The notes under the pieces are model-generated. The model was not told the DNA's origin and did no database searches. It saw only the letters and a program-made list of their open reading frames with translations. A stretch of 48,650 bases of DNA, taken from Bacteroidota bacterium (lineage in GTDB: Bacteria > Bacteroidota > Bacteroidia > Chitinophagales > Chitinophagaceae). Positions 7,613 to 17,520 of the stretch are shown piece after piece. Each line of letters starts with the position of its first letter. Position 1 is the stretch's first letter. The stretch spans positions 1 to 48,650 of the forward strand of contig JAHEFI010000015.1 in NCBI GenBank assembly GCA_024640255.1, read 5' to 3'. The position numbers were made by a program, and so were the translations under genes.

Positions 7613-8206
7613 TTAATTGCTTGTAGAAGTTTTTGCACTTGCGTCAGATAAGTCAACCAGTTTAGCTTCGTCAGCAGAAATATCTACTAACGCGTATTTT
7701 TTAACTACGTTGATTGCCATTTCGTCCAAGATATCAATTACGTTTTTATACGTACACTCTTTACCTGGTTTAATAACAATAACTAAGTCTTTTTCTGGGT
7801 TCTCTGGATCAGTTGCTCTGCTTCTAACATCAGCTTTCTTTTTCATGATTACATCACGAATTGAATTTTCACCATTATAAGATGCAGACATAAAGTTATT
7901 ACCAGAAGCATCCACTTTTAATTGGCCTTCATAATAATAAATATGATTATCTGCTCCCATCATGATAGTTAAAACGCCTGATTCCTTTGCTTTGTTTTGG
8001 TCTTCAGGATTTACCTTATCATCTGGTAAAAACAATTTCATGGCTGTAGGTTGGCTCATGGTAGTGGTAAAGATGAAGAAGGTAATCAATAAGAAACCTA
8101 AGTCCACCATCGGCGTTAAGTCAACGCGCGTAGATAGCTTTTTTCCTTTTTTGACCCCTGGACCTTTCTTTTTATGTCCACCACCCGAGGTATCTAATTC
8201 TGCCAT
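7613..8206 (-). CDS. exbD: ExbD/TolR-family biopolymer transport protein (second ExbD)
   Basis: This 197-residue protein has a short cytoplasmic N terminus with a Gly/Lys-rich stretch and one transmembrane helix, VDLTPMVDLGFLLITFFIF. That helix contains the conserved membrane Asp (MVDLGFLL) needed for proton coupling. A periplasmic domain follows. It belongs to the ExbB/ExbD motor that powers TonB. Two different ExbD genes in tandem are common in Bacteroidota and suggest a heteromeric ExbD pair. It is 27 nt from the first exbD and 12 nt from tonB. Confidence 0.93.
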   Translation of the reverse strand: MAELDTSGGGHKKKGPGVKKGKKLSTRVDLTPMVDLGFLLITFFIFTTTMSQPTAMKLFLPDDKVNPEDQNKAKESGVLTIMMGADNHIYYYEGQLKVDASGNNFMSASYNGENSIRDVIMKKKADVRSRATDPENPEKDLVIVIKPGKECTYKNVIDILDEMAINVVKKYALVDISADEAKLVDLSDASAKTSTSN

Positions 8207-8233
8207 ATCGATAGCTTTTAATTAGTTATAAAT

Positions 8234-8881
8234 TTAATTTTCCTGTTTTTCTCCACTCATAGATCTTTTCCATAATTCCGAACCCATAGGTGCGTTTTCA
8301 GGATTGGTAATCATTTGGAATTTCAAAATATCATTCTTCTTTAATGCAGTAATTACATTTTTGAAAGAAGGGTACTTTGCAACATTGTCCCCTTTTAATA
8401 AAAGGTCCATTTTAGCGCCAGCATATGATTCGTTAACTAGTTGTAACCAAGTTACTAATTCATTATTTGTGCTATCCATTACTGGGATACCAGGTAATTG
8501 ATCACCTTTTCTGTTTTCTTCTGGAATAGCTAAGAAAGATTTAAGTCCCGCGATTGGAGCACCAATGAAACCTGCCTTTTTGAAAGCAGCAACATCAATA
8601 CCTAAATTACGAGTTGAATTCAAAGAATTTGCAATCAATTCTTTCTTTTGCTCATCATCTAAAGTAAGAAATACTTTACCATCTTTTGTTATCGTAATTA
8701 ATACAAAATCTTTTGTTGGAGCAACTTTTGATGCCACAGAACTTGGAGTTGTTACGGCAATTGCTTCAGCAGGTTTGAACTTTGTAGTTAAGATAAAGAA
8801 AGACAATAAAAGGAAAGCCACATCGCACATGGCAGTCATGTCGATGGTGGTACTCTTACGAGGTAATTTGGCTCTACCCAT
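8234..8881 (-). CDS. exbD: ExbD/TolR-family biopolymer transport protein (first ExbD)
   Basis: The 215-residue protein starts MGRAKLPRKSTTIDMTAMCD and has a single N-terminal membrane helix with the essential Asp in MCDVAFLLLSFF. A periplasmic domain of about 170 residues follows. It is more divergent and longer than the second ExbD, and Lys/Asp-rich towards its C-terminal half. It sits 40 nt downstream of exbB in the same operon. Its role in the ExbB-ExbD motor is inferred from the family and position. Confidence 0.92.
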   Translation of the reverse strand: MGRAKLPRKSTTIDMTAMCDVAFLLLSFFILTTKFKPAEAIAVTTPSSVASKVAPTKDFVLITITKDGKVFLTLDDEQKKELIANSLNSTRNLGIDVAAFKKAGFIGAPIAGLKSFLAIPEENRKGDQLPGIPVMDSTNNELVTWLQLVNESYAGAKMDLLLKGDNVAKYPSFKNVITALKKNDILKFQMITNPENAPMGSELWKRSMSGEKQEN

Positions 8882-8921
8882 TGTATATTCTTTTTATTAA
8901 AGTGTTATAAAGTTGTTTCTA

Positions 8922-9782
8922 CTATTTGTATTGAGCAGCGAAGCTTTGAGTTAAAGTAAAGCCAGACTCATCGATACCATAAGTGATACCGTCAATGCTT
9001 GTAGTAAACACGTTATACATGATAATAGCGATAGCTGAAGTACCAATACCTAATGCAGTATTGTACAATGCCTCAGAAATACCTTGAGATAATTCACGAG
9101 CAGCTTCACCACCACCTTCTTCACCTAATTTAGAGAAAGAACGGATCATACCTAATACCGTACCGAACAAACCTAATAAAGTTGCTACAGATGCGATAGT
9201 TGATAAGAACACTAAGTTCTTTTCTAACATTGGTAATTCCAATGCTGTTGCTTCTTCGATTTCTTTTTGAATACTTAATACTTTTTGTTCAGTATCTAAT
9301 TCTGTATTCGTAATCATCTCTTTGTACTTTTTCAAGCCAGACTTCATTACGTTACCTACAGAACCTTTTTGCTTATCACACTCAGCGATAGCTTTGTCCA
9401 CTTCTTTGTTTGCTAAATGGAATTGAACCTTACGGATGAATTCAGTAATGTTACCAGCACCAGCCGCTTTCTTGATAGTTAATAAACGCTCGATTACGAA
9501 AGTTAAAACGATCAATAAGTTACCGATCAAGATAGGTACAACGATACCACCTTCATACATTTTAGTCAAGTTACCTTTTGGTCCCTTGTGTGCAGGCCAG
9601 AATCCGCCAGCAGGGTCAGGAGTGGTGAAGTTAGATGCATTACCTAGCACAAAACGCCAGATTACGTATCCTAATACAATACACACAATCGGTGCTAAAG
9701 TTGCAACTAAGTTTCCACCTTTTTGAGGCTGCGCCGCAGTCTTTGAAGCAGCAGTTGCAGTTGGTTTAGTTAAATCAGCCAT
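8922..9782 (-). CDS. exbB: MotA/TolQ/ExbB proton channel protein
   Basis: The 286-residue inner-membrane protein belongs to the ExbB/TolQ stator family. It has an extra N-terminal helix (about 27-47) after a Thr/Ala/Lys-rich leader and a helix at about 80-100 (GGIVVPILIGNLLIVLTFVI). The diagnostic helical pair includes LSTIASVATLLGLFGTVLGM and EALYNTALGIGTSAIAIIMY, with the TolQ-type TALG segment lining the proton path. It is the first gene of the exbB-exbD-exbD-tonB operon and has a good promoter about 110 nt upstream. CGT/GGT-rich codon use suggests strong expression. Confidence 0.95.
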   Translation of the reverse strand: MADLTKPTATAASKTAAQPQKGGNLVATLAPIVCIVLGYVIWRFVLGNASNFTTPDPAGGFWPAHKGPKGNLTKMYEGGIVVPILIGNLLIVLTFVIERLLTIKKAAGAGNITEFIRKVQFHLANKEVDKAIAECDKQKGSVGNVMKSGLKKYKEMITNTELDTEQKVLSIQKEIEEATALELPMLEKNLVFLSTIASVATLLGLFGTVLGMIRSFSKLGEEGGGEAARELSQGISEALYNTALGIGTSAIAIIMYNVFTTSIDGITYGIDESGFTLTQSFAAQYK

Positions 9783-9890
9783 GATTCAATTGATTTTTGG
9801 TTTTAAATAAAAAATTTATAATAAGATGATACCTTTTGACTATTGTTTTAGATTTCACTCAAATCCTCCGCACTAGTTTCTAAGGGGTTA

Positions 9891-9920
9891 CAAAATAAGT
9901 AATTTATTGATTGAACCAAA
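9891..9920 (-). promoter_or_regulatory. Promoter of the exbB-exbD-exbD-tonB operon
   Basis: On the minus strand TTTG (9917-9920), a 19-nt spacer and TATTTTG (9891-9897) form a good Bacteroidota-type promoter. The untranslated leader would be roughly 100 nt. I see no other clear element in the 212-nt gap between exbB and the permease gene. Confidence 0.6.
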
Positions 9921-9994
9921 TTTTAGAGGTCATTTTTATATAAAATTTACCCTAAACTAACTTCTGTTGGTAGAATGGAAAAAAGGAAGGGATT

Positions 9995-11272
9995 TTACTC
10001 GTAACGTAAAGCATTAATAGGGTTTAAGGAAGCCGCTTTCATAGCAGGATAAATACCAGCAGCCAATCCAACTACAGTACAGATAATGATACCAATAGCC
10101 ACCCATGCCCAAGGAATCACAAAACCAGTGCCTAATACGATACTAAATATATTTCCTACCAATACTCCTAAAATAATTCCGAATACGGCACCTAAAATAC
10201 TAATCAAAATACTTTCAAATAAAAACTGACGACGCACGTCTTTTTTCTTTCCCCCTATTGCTTTGATTAAACCAACCTCTCTGGTTCTCTCATTCACTGC
10301 AACCAACATAATATTCATTAGACCTATCGCAGCACCAATTAAGGTAATCATACCAATAGCTCCAGCTGCTCCACTAATACCTGCTAAAAAGCCAATAAAC
10401 ATTTCTGCAAACTTATCACTCTTGTCAATCACAAAATTATCTGTCTCAGTGGGGATTAATCTTCTTGCTTTTCGCATTTGATCGGTCGCCTCACCAATAG
10501 CCGGTTCTAATTCTGCCACATTATTCACCATCACCCCAATTTGATAAGAGGCATTAATTTGATATTGTCTTAAATTTTTAACAGAAGTAATTACCACATC
10601 GTCTTGTCTTAGCATGGCGCTAGAACCTTTTGATTTTAATAAACCTATTACCCTGTATGGCTTTCCGGAGACTAGTATAATTTTATCAACGCTTTTTTCT
10701 GGCTTAGAAGGAAATAATTTTGCAGCCACATTACTTCCTATCACAGCAACATTTCTGCCGCTTTGAATATCTACAGAATTTAAATTTCTACCCAAGGCCA
10801 ATGTATAGCCACTAACTGCTAAATAATTTTCATCGGCACCAAACATGCTAATTTGCGGATTGGTTTTTCTGTTCTTATAATGCAATTCATTATTCCCATT
10901 CCCTCTTCTGTATACAGATACCAAGGCTCTGTTAAATCCATAATGTTCTTTAAAATAAGTGGACTCTTCTAATCTAATTACTTTATCTAAGTTGGATTTT
11001 TTTTCTTTTTTCCCTTTTTTGGATTTGGAAAACTCTTCTCCTTGTTGGGGACCACCCATTCTGGCATTCATCTCTTTGTATCGAATACTAAATGCATTTG
11101 CTCCCATAAAAGAGAAGTTCTCTTTTAAACTTTGATTCATTGCAGAGATCGCAGTGATAATACCAATTAATGCCATAATACCAAAGGCAATAATAGCCAC
11201 TGTAATGCCAGTTCTTAATTTGTTGCTCTTAACGGTTCGCCAAGCCAACACAAATGAATCCTGAAGGGTCAT
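9995..11272 (-). CDS. ABC transporter permease of the MacB/FtsX type
   Basis: The 425-residue protein has the MacB layout. One N-terminal membrane helix (about 22-45) follows the cytoplasmic SFVLAWRTVKSNKLRT. A large periplasmic domain (about 46-285) comes next, then three C-terminal helices of the FtsX domain (AVNERTREVGLIKAIGGKKK between the first two). The end, PAMKAASLNPINALRYE, is the classic MacB tail. Such permeases need a separate ATPase and do mechanotransmission or export of peptides, lipoproteins or antibiotics; no ATPase gene is adjacent. A run of lysines (about residues 83-92) interrupts the periplasmic domain. It lies 79 nt after nuoN, possibly at the tail of that transcript. 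The cargo is unknown. Confidence 0.88.
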   Translation of the reverse strand: MTLQDSFVLAWRTVKSNKLRTGITVAIIAFGIMALIGIITAISAMNQSLKENFSFMGANAFSIRYKEMNARMGGPQQGEEFSKSKKGKKEKKSNLDKVIRLEESTYFKEHYGFNRALVSVYRRGNGNNELHYKNRKTNPQISMFGADENYLAVSGYTLALGRNLNSVDIQSGRNVAVIGSNVAAKLFPSKPEKSVDKIILVSGKPYRVIGLLKSKGSSAMLRQDDVVITSVKNLRQYQINASYQIGVMVNNVAELEPAIGEATDQMRKARRLIPTETDNFVIDKSDKFAEMFIGFLAGISGAAGAIGMITLIGAAIGLMNIMLVAVNERTREVGLIKAIGGKKKDVRRQFLFESILISILGAVFGIILGVLVGNIFSIVLGTGFVIPWAWVAIGIIICTVVGLAAGIYPAMKAASLNPINALRYE

Positions 11273-11351
11273 AATACTAGTTTTCCTGAAACCTAAAGGT
11301 AGGACAGATTAAACGATGTAGGAATCAAAGGGCCTTTTATTTGAGGAACGG

Positions 11352-12737
11352 CTAAAAGTATAGATAATTGAACAATAGGTTAGGGAAAACACCTAAAATC
11401 AACAATAATACCGCTAAAACCAACAATTTATAAGTGTAGGTCTTAGGTACTTCTTTGATAGCAGGGGTACCTTGAACAAAGTACATTGCTTGTATTAATT
11501 TGAAATAGTAATAAACACTTACTGCAGCAAACAGCACCGCAATAATGACTATCCATAATCCTGCGCCTGCAGTTAAGATGGCATTTAACATATAATATTT
11601 AGCGAAGAAACCTCCAGTCAAAGGAATACCCGCTAAGGATAATAAAAACACCGTTGTAACAAAAGCTAATAAAGGATTGGATTTTCCTAAACCATTAAAA
11701 GCTTCAAAACCATAATCCTTCATTTTCACTAATACAGAGAAAATACCAATAGAGGCAATTGAATAAACCACTGCATAGAGTAAAATACCTTCATTAGCAA
11801 AATCAGAAACCCCATATACTGCAAATAACATAAAGCCTGCTTGTGCAATACTAGAATAAGACAACATTCTTTTAACGCTTCTTTGAAACACAGCCGAGAT
11901 ATTGCCCACTAATAAAGTGGCGATGATCACAAAATTTAATAACAACTCCCAAGAATTACCCAAGGCTTTTGCTTGTGCGTGGAAGATGCCAATAAAAGCT
12001 ATAAATCCAGCAGCTTTTACAATAGTTGCCATGAATCCTGTAAACACAGTAGGTGCACCATCATATACATCTGGAGTCCAAAAATGGAATGGCGCTGCAG
12101 ACACTTTAAAATTCATTGCAGCAAAAATTAAGATTAATCCTGCAGACAATAAATATTGTTCCATTGCAATTCCTTTTGAAGGAACAATCATTGGAGCTTG
12201 CAATTGAAAACTTCCAATAGCACCATAACATAAGGTGATTCCTAATAATAATATTCCTGTAGAGAATGAACCCATTAAGAAATACTTCAATGAAGCTTCA
12301 TTACTCAATAAATTCTTTTTATCAGAACCTGTTAAAATATATAGAGGAATAGATAAGATTTCGATTCCAATAAACAACATTAATAAATTATCAAAAGAAG
12401 TTAAAATACTTGCACCACATAATATAAAGAAGAACAAGGCATAAAAATCTGCCGCTTGGTGACCTATTGCTTCAATCTCTTCAGCATTAATGAACAAGTA
12501 TAAAAAAGTAAGGATAAACAATAGCATATTAGCATATAAGCCAAATCTAGTAAAGGCCAACATACCCTTTGTATTAATATCTACTACATACCAGCCATTG
12601 ATTTGAGCCAGGTTGGCAAAAATCAAGATCAATAACCCTACTAATGCAAGATTTTTTTGCAAACGCTCACTCTTGAAAATCCAAGAGCTAAACATCATTA
12701 CCACACCTAATAAAGCAGAAACTATAATTGCGTTCAT
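11352..12737 (-). CDS. nuoN: NADH-quinone oxidoreductase subunit N
   Basis: NuoN is one of three antiporter-like membrane subunits that move protons in complex I. The 461-residue hydrophobic protein has about 13-14 helices. Landmarks are FIGIEILSIPLYILTG (conserved Glu of helix 5), SSIAQAGFML and LAGIPLTGGFFAKYY near the last helices. It is the last gene of the locus, 16 nt after nuoM. Confidence 0.96.
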   Translation of the reverse strand: MNAIIVSALLGVVMMFSSWIFKSERLQKNLALVGLLILIFANLAQINGWYVVDINTKGMLAFTRFGLYANMLLFILTFLYLFINAEEIEAIGHQAADFYALFFFILCGASILTSFDNLLMLFIGIEILSIPLYILTGSDKKNLLSNEASLKYFLMGSFSTGILLLGITLCYGAIGSFQLQAPMIVPSKGIAMEQYLLSAGLILIFAAMNFKVSAAPFHFWTPDVYDGAPTVFTGFMATIVKAAGFIAFIGIFHAQAKALGNSWELLLNFVIIATLLVGNISAVFQRSVKRMLSYSSIAQAGFMLFAVYGVSDFANEGILLYAVVYSIASIGIFSVLVKMKDYGFEAFNGLGKSNPLLAFVTTVFLLSLAGIPLTGGFFAKYYMLNAILTAGAGLWIVIIAVLFAAVSVYYYFKLIQAMYFVQGTPAIKEVPKTYTYKLLVLAVLLLILGVFPNLLFNYLYF

Positions 12738-12753
12738 TGCTAATTCTTTTAAA

Positions 12754-14172
12754 TTATTTTACAAATAATTGTAATAAAGTATCTTTTGTTAAATCAAATA
12801 AAGGCTGAGGATAAACTCCTGTAACAAAAACAATAATGATTAAAATAATCAATACAGCTTGCGCTGGTTTATTGGTACTCATTTTTTGAATGGCTGTACT
12901 CACATCTCCATAAGCCACTTTTTGCACCATATTTAAAGTATAGATGGCAGCCAAAACAACACTTACTCCGGCTGTTGCAGCCATCCATGGATTTACTTGG
13001 AATAAACTATTAAACATTAAAAATTCTCCCACAAATGCGTTGGTTAATGGCAAAGCAATATTGGCAAAAGAAAACGCTACTAATAGAATAGCTAAAGTAG
13101 GTTGCTTTTTTGCCAAGCCACCCATTTCTGATAATAACTTAGTGCCAGCTTGTTGTTCAATGATGTCTGCGATAATCCACAAACCAATTACATTAATACC
13201 GTGTGAAAATAATTGAACTAATACGCCTTGAGTACCAATAGTATTATTGGCAAAAATAGCAGCACTCATTAAACCAATATGTGCAATAGAAGAATAAGCT
13301 ATTAATTTTTTGATATTGTCTTGACGAATAGCAAGGAATGAAGCGTATAAAATTCCAATAATGGAAATAACCATTACGAAATTGGTATGTGCACTAAATG
13401 CATTCGGGAATAATGGCATTAACCATCTTAATACTCCATATAAACCCATTTTAACCATCACTGCACTCAATACCATAGTAACCGCTGTAGGTGATTGATC
13501 ATATGCATCAGGTTGCCAAGTGTGTAGTGGGAAAATAGGCATTTTAATGGCGAAAGCAATAAAGAATAAAGCAAATGCTAGCACCTGTTGTGCCGGATTG
13601 AAAGAAGCTGTTTTAAAGCTGCTCAATAAGAAATTATGCTCCTTGGTATGCATATATACAAAGATGATACCAATTAACATTAACAAAGAACCCAAGAAAG
13701 TGTAAATAAAGAATTTAAAAGTAACCGCAATTCTTTTTTCTCCTCCCCAGATAGAACATAAAAAATAAACAGGGATTAAAGCTAATTCCCAGAAGAAATA
13801 AAATAGTAATGCATCACCTGCTAAAAACACACCCATTAATCCTGCTTGTGTAAATAACATCAAGGATAAAAAGATATTTTTTTGTGCTACTTGATTTTTA
13901 TTAGTTGCTATAAAAATGGCAGGAAAACTGATTGCAGTTAATAAGATTAATATTTTAGCCAATCCATCCACTTGTAAAACAAAACGGCTATTTAATACTG
14001 GTATCCAAGCAAAATCAACACTTGGTACATTATTCAAAATTATATTCACTGCTGCAGTTAAGCTAGCTACACTTGCAACAATAGCAATGTCTTGAGCTCT
14101 TTTCTCGTGTTGAATAAAAAGCAATGCTAAAGCAGCAACAATTGGTATAATTAAAAAAGAAAGTAAAAACAT
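12754..14172 (-). CDS. nuoM: NADH-quinone oxidoreductase subunit M
   Basis: This 472-residue antiporter-like subunit carries FFWELALIPVYFL with the conserved helix-5 Glu (E123 in E. coli numbers 144). The lysine-bearing helix includes IKMPIFPLHTWQPDAYDQSP, and SSIAHIGLM is a further family motif. The protein is a little shorter than E. coli NuoM (509), mostly at the N terminus. It lies 9 nt after nuoL. It pumps protons in the distal membrane arm. Confidence 0.96.
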   Translation of the reverse strand: MFLLSFLIIPIVAALALLFIQHEKRAQDIAIVASVASLTAAVNIILNNVPSVDFAWIPVLNSRFVLQVDGLAKILILLTAISFPAIFIATNKNQVAQKNIFLSLMLFTQAGLMGVFLAGDALLFYFFWELALIPVYFLCSIWGGEKRIAVTFKFFIYTFLGSLLMLIGIIFVYMHTKEHNFLLSSFKTASFNPAQQVLAFALFFIAFAIKMPIFPLHTWQPDAYDQSPTAVTMVLSAVMVKMGLYGVLRWLMPLFPNAFSAHTNFVMVISIIGILYASFLAIRQDNIKKLIAYSSIAHIGLMSAAIFANNTIGTQGVLVQLFSHGINVIGLWIIADIIEQQAGTKLLSEMGGLAKKQPTLAILLVAFSFANIALPLTNAFVGEFLMFNSLFQVNPWMAATAGVSVVLAAIYTLNMVQKVAYGDVSTAIQKMSTNKPAQAVLIILIIIVFVTGVYPQPLFDLTKDTLLQLFVK

Positions 14173-14181
14173 AATTACCGT

Positions 14182-16098
14182 TTATTTATGAGTCATTTGA
14201 TAAAGAAATCTAAGAATAGCTAAGTCATTAAACCATAGTACGAACATCAATACCAATGCTAATACCATGAATAAAATATAATAGCCAACTTGACCACTTT
14301 GAATTAATCTAATTTGTCTTGCACTATACTGCACTAATTTTCCAGTACCATTCACCGCGCCATCAATTACTTTTTTCTCTACAATTTCTTTTAAGAAACC
14401 AGCGAATTTATTCAATGGTTCTACAATAGCATTATTGTACAATTCGTCGATATACCATTTATTATAAAAGAACTTGCCTAAAGCAGTTGTTGGTTCTTGA
14501 TCAGTTTGTTTTTTATATCTGTTCACTGCAATCAACAAAGCAATTACTGCAATGGTTACAGATACACCCATTAAAATCCATTCTGTCTCATGAGATAAAT
14601 GTTCCTCATGTGCTTCTCCAATAATGGGAATTAATTGATGAGATAACCAATGATTGCCTCCCATTAATGCAGGAATCCCTAAAGCACCTGCGATAGCACT
14701 TGCAATAGCCAATAAAATCAAGGGCAATGTCATTGCGATGGGGCTCTCGTGTAAATGATGTTCTTGCTCATGCGATCCTCTAAACTGACCCAAGAAAGTG
14801 GTTGCATATAAACGGAACATATAAAAAGCAGTCATGGCTGCACCAATTACACCTAATGCCCAATAAATAGGATTCTTCGCAAATGCTGCCGCTAGGATTT
14901 CATCTTTAGAGAAGAATCCACTAAATGGAGGAACTCCGGCAATAGCAATACAAGCAATCAAGAAAGTAATATGTGTAATAGGTAGTTTAGCTTTTAATCC
15001 ACCCATTTTACGAATATCTTGTTCATGATGCATTGCATGAATCACAGATCCTGCACCCAAGAATAACAAGGCTTTAAAGAAAGCATGTGTGATTACATGA
15101 AAAACAGCACCTGAATAGGCACCCACACCTAAACCTAAGAACATATAGCCTAATTGACTTACTGTTGAATAAGCCAATACCTTTTTAATATCGTTTTGCT
15201 TTAAAGCAATAGTTGCAGATAATAATGCTGTACTAATACCTACAATCGCAATCACATGTTGTGTTAATTCACTAGCACTAAATAAAAGATTCGCTCTAGT
15301 GATCATATAGATACCGGCAGTTACCATGGTAGCAGCATGGATCAATGCTGAAACTGGTGTAGGACCCGCCATCGCATCTGGCAACCAAGTAAACAAAGGT
15401 ATTTGAGCACTTTTTCCCATCGCACCTACAAATAATAATAATGTGATAGCTGTAATATCTCCAGAAGATAATTTAGCCAAGCTTTCTGCAGTAAATACTT
15501 CTGAATAACTCACCGTACCCAATTTCACAATTAACCAGAAAATAGCTAATAAGAAACCTAGGTCACCAATTCTATTCATAATAAAAGCTTTCTTAGCAGC
15601 ATAATTAAATGCAGCATTTGAGAACCAATAGCCAATTAATAAATAAGAACACAATCCAACTCCCTCCCATCCAATAAACATAATCACGAAGTTGTCACCC
15701 AATACCAACAACAACATGGAGAAGATAAATAAATTCAAATAAGCAAAATAACGAGCATAATGAGGGCCTTCTTCTTCATGCATATAAGCAGTAGAGTACA
15801 AATGAATCAAAGTACCCACACCTGTTATAACTAATAAAAACAAGCTTGATAAAGCATCTACTTTAAAATCAAAAGGGATTTTAAAACTACCTGTATTGAT
15901 AAAGTCAAAATAGTGAACAGTGATCGCTCCTTGTTCTTGCACATTCATAAATGCCAAGATGCTAAAAATAAAAGAAGCTAAGATAAATCCAGTGGCTTTG
16001 TAAGCAACTACTTTCTTACTCCAAAAATTACGACCTAATCCATTGAATAAAAATCCAACCAAAGGCCATAGTATAATAAACGCTATAATTACTTTCAT
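14182..16098 (-). CDS. nuoL: NADH-quinone oxidoreductase subunit L
   Basis: The 638-residue protein is the distal antiporter-like subunit with the long lateral C-terminal helix. Family motifs are FIGWEGVGLCSYLLIGYW, TWLPDAMAGPTPVSALIHAA and AYSTVSQLGYM. A His-rich loop (GSHEQEHHLHESP) and an amphipathic C-terminal segment precede the last helix. Length and helix count fit the family (about 613-640). It lies 10 nt after nuoK. Confidence 0.97.
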   Translation of the reverse strand: MKVIIAFIILWPLVGFLFNGLGRNFWSKKVVAYKATGFILASFIFSILAFMNVQEQGAITVHYFDFINTGSFKIPFDFKVDALSSLFLLVITGVGTLIHLYSTAYMHEEEGPHYARYFAYLNLFIFSMLLLVLGDNFVIMFIGWEGVGLCSYLLIGYWFSNAAFNYAAKKAFIMNRIGDLGFLLAIFWLIVKLGTVSYSEVFTAESLAKLSSGDITAITLLLFVGAMGKSAQIPLFTWLPDAMAGPTPVSALIHAATMVTAGIYMITRANLLFSASELTQHVIAIVGISTALLSATIALKQNDIKKVLAYSTVSQLGYMFLGLGVGAYSGAVFHVITHAFFKALLFLGAGSVIHAMHHEQDIRKMGGLKAKLPITHITFLIACIAIAGVPPFSGFFSKDEILAAAFAKNPIYWALGVIGAAMTAFYMFRLYATTFLGQFRGSHEQEHHLHESPIAMTLPLILLAIASAIAGALGIPALMGGNHWLSHQLIPIIGEAHEEHLSHETEWILMGVSVTIAVIALLIAVNRYKKQTDQEPTTALGKFFYNKWYIDELYNNAIVEPLNKFAGFLKEIVEKKVIDGAVNGTGKLVQYSARQIRLIQSGQVGYYILFMVLALVLMFVLWFNDLAILRFLYQMTHK

Positions 16099-16108
16099 GC
16101 GAAACGAA

Positions 16109-16444
16109 TTAGTTCTTTAATCTATTTAAGAAATTGATATCTACCGAATGTGTATTTCTATACATCATTACAATAATAGCTAGACCAACACTTACTTCTG
16201 CAGCAGCTACCACCATAATAAAGAATACAAATATTTGTGCATCGATGCCTATTGTAGTAGAAGGTGCATTTAAGTATGCAGCGCCATTGTACATTTTAGA
16301 GAATGCCACCAACAATAGATTTACTGCATTTAACATTAATTCAATACACATAAATACAATGATCGCATTGCGACGTACTAAAACGCCAATTACTCCAATG
16401 CTAAACAATGTCAAACACAAATAGATATAATTTAATATAGGCAT
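16109..16444 (-). CDS. nuoK: NADH-quinone oxidoreductase subunit K
   Basis: This small three-helix membrane subunit has 111 residues. It keeps the two buried glutamates essential for proton transfer, one in [13 protein letters not shown] (helix 2) and one in [13 protein letters not shown] (helix 3). The C terminus is about 10 residues longer than in E. coli. It is 12 nt after nuoJ. Confidence 0.96.
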   Translation of the reverse strand: MPILNYIYLCLTLFSIGVIGVLVRRNAIIVFMCIELMLNAVNLLLVAFSKMYNGAAYLNAPSTTIGIDAQIFVFFIMVVAAAEVSVGLAIIVMMYRNTHSVDINFLNRLKN

Positions 16445-16456
16445 ATCCTAATAATT

Positions 16457-16957
16457 TTATTTTTTACCAATAATTACCGCTCCCACCATTGCACTTAAAA
16501 ACAATACACTACTAATTTCAAATGGAACTACATAGTCACTAAACAAAGCTTTACCTAAGGGATGAATTAATCCAATAGTGCCTTCTTTTAGTAAAACTGT
16601 TTTACCTTCTAATTGACTAGTTTGTTTTACCAATGCAATTAATAAGGTTAAGAAGCTACCACCAGCAATTACGCCAATGAATTTTACCAAATGTTGCTTT
16701 TGTGGCTCTTTGTCTTTCTTTACATTCATTAACATGATTACAAATAAGAACAATACCATAATAGCACCAGCATATACAATAATATTCACGATAGCCAAGA
16801 ACTGAGCATTCAATAAAACATAATGTCCAGAAATAGCAAAGAATACCAAGATTAACCAAAGTACACTATGAATGGGGTTCTTACTTATTAAAACCATTAC
16901 TGCACTTACAATAGCAAATGCAGACAATGCGTAAAATAAAATTTCTAATGTGTTCAT
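16457..16957 (-). CDS. nuoJ: NADH-quinone oxidoreductase subunit J
   Basis: The 166-residue membrane subunit has five predicted helices. It shows NPIHSVLWLILVFFAISGHY and the helix-3 stretch IVYAGAIMVLFLFVIMLMNV, which contains the pi-bulge region linked to quinone-coupled conformational change. It lies 4 nt after nuoI. Confidence 0.95.
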   Translation of the reverse strand: MNTLEILFYALSAFAIVSAVMVLISKNPIHSVLWLILVFFAISGHYVLLNAQFLAIVNIIVYAGAIMVLFLFVIMLMNVKKDKEPQKQHLVKFIGVIAGGSFLTLLIALVKQTSQLEGKTVLLKEGTIGLIHPLGKALFSDYVVPFEISSVLFLSAMVGAVIIGKK

Positions 16958-16961
16958 ATAA

Positions 16962-17498
16962 TTATGCTTCTACTCCTTTAGCTGCTGCAAAAGCTGCTGC
17001 TTCTGTAGTAGGATTAGGAATTAATAAATCGTTTTTACCATAAATAAATCCTTTACGGTTAAAGTTAGCAGGTGCAAAAGTTTCACTTAAATAAATAGCG
17101 TCTTTTGGACAAGCTTCTTCACATAAACCACAGAAAATACAACGTAACATATTGATTTCATATTTCGCAGCATATTTCTCTTCTCTGTATAAATGCTCTT
17201 CTCCATTTGCACGCTCAGCAGCTTCCATGGTAATTGCTTCAGCAGGACAAGCCACAGCGCATAAGCCACAAGCTGTACAACGCTCTCTTCCAGCTTCGTC
17301 TCTATTTAATACATGTAGTCCTCTAAACACAGGGCTAAACTCACGCTTTTGTTCAGGATATCTAATAGTCGGTTGTTTTTTAAACATATGACTAAACGTA
17401 ATAAACATACCCTTGATGATATTAATTAAATACAAGCGCTCCCAGAAACTCATTGGAGCTCTATTCACTGCTTGTGCTTTATTGGTAAGTGGTTGCAT
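16962..17498 (-). CDS. nuoI: NADH-quinone oxidoreductase subunit I
   Basis: This 178-residue peripheral subunit carries two 4Fe-4S clusters (N6a and N6b) with two ferredoxin motifs, CTACGLCAVACP and CIFCGLCEEACP. It hands electrons from NuoG to NuoB. An N-terminal amphipathic region (SFWERLYLINIIKGMFITFS) docks it on the membrane arm. The Ala-rich C-terminal tail is lineage-specific. It starts 22 nt after nuoH. Confidence 0.97.
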   Translation of the reverse strand: MQPLTNKAQAVNRAPMSFWERLYLINIIKGMFITFSHMFKKQPTIRYPEQKREFSPVFRGLHVLNRDEAGRERCTACGLCAVACPAEAITMEAAERANGEEHLYREEKYAAKYEINMLRCIFCGLCEEACPKDAIYLSETFAPANFNRKGFIYGKNDLLIPNPTTEAAAFAAAKGVEA

Positions 17499-17520
17499 AT
17501 TATTAAGAATACTTTTAAAA

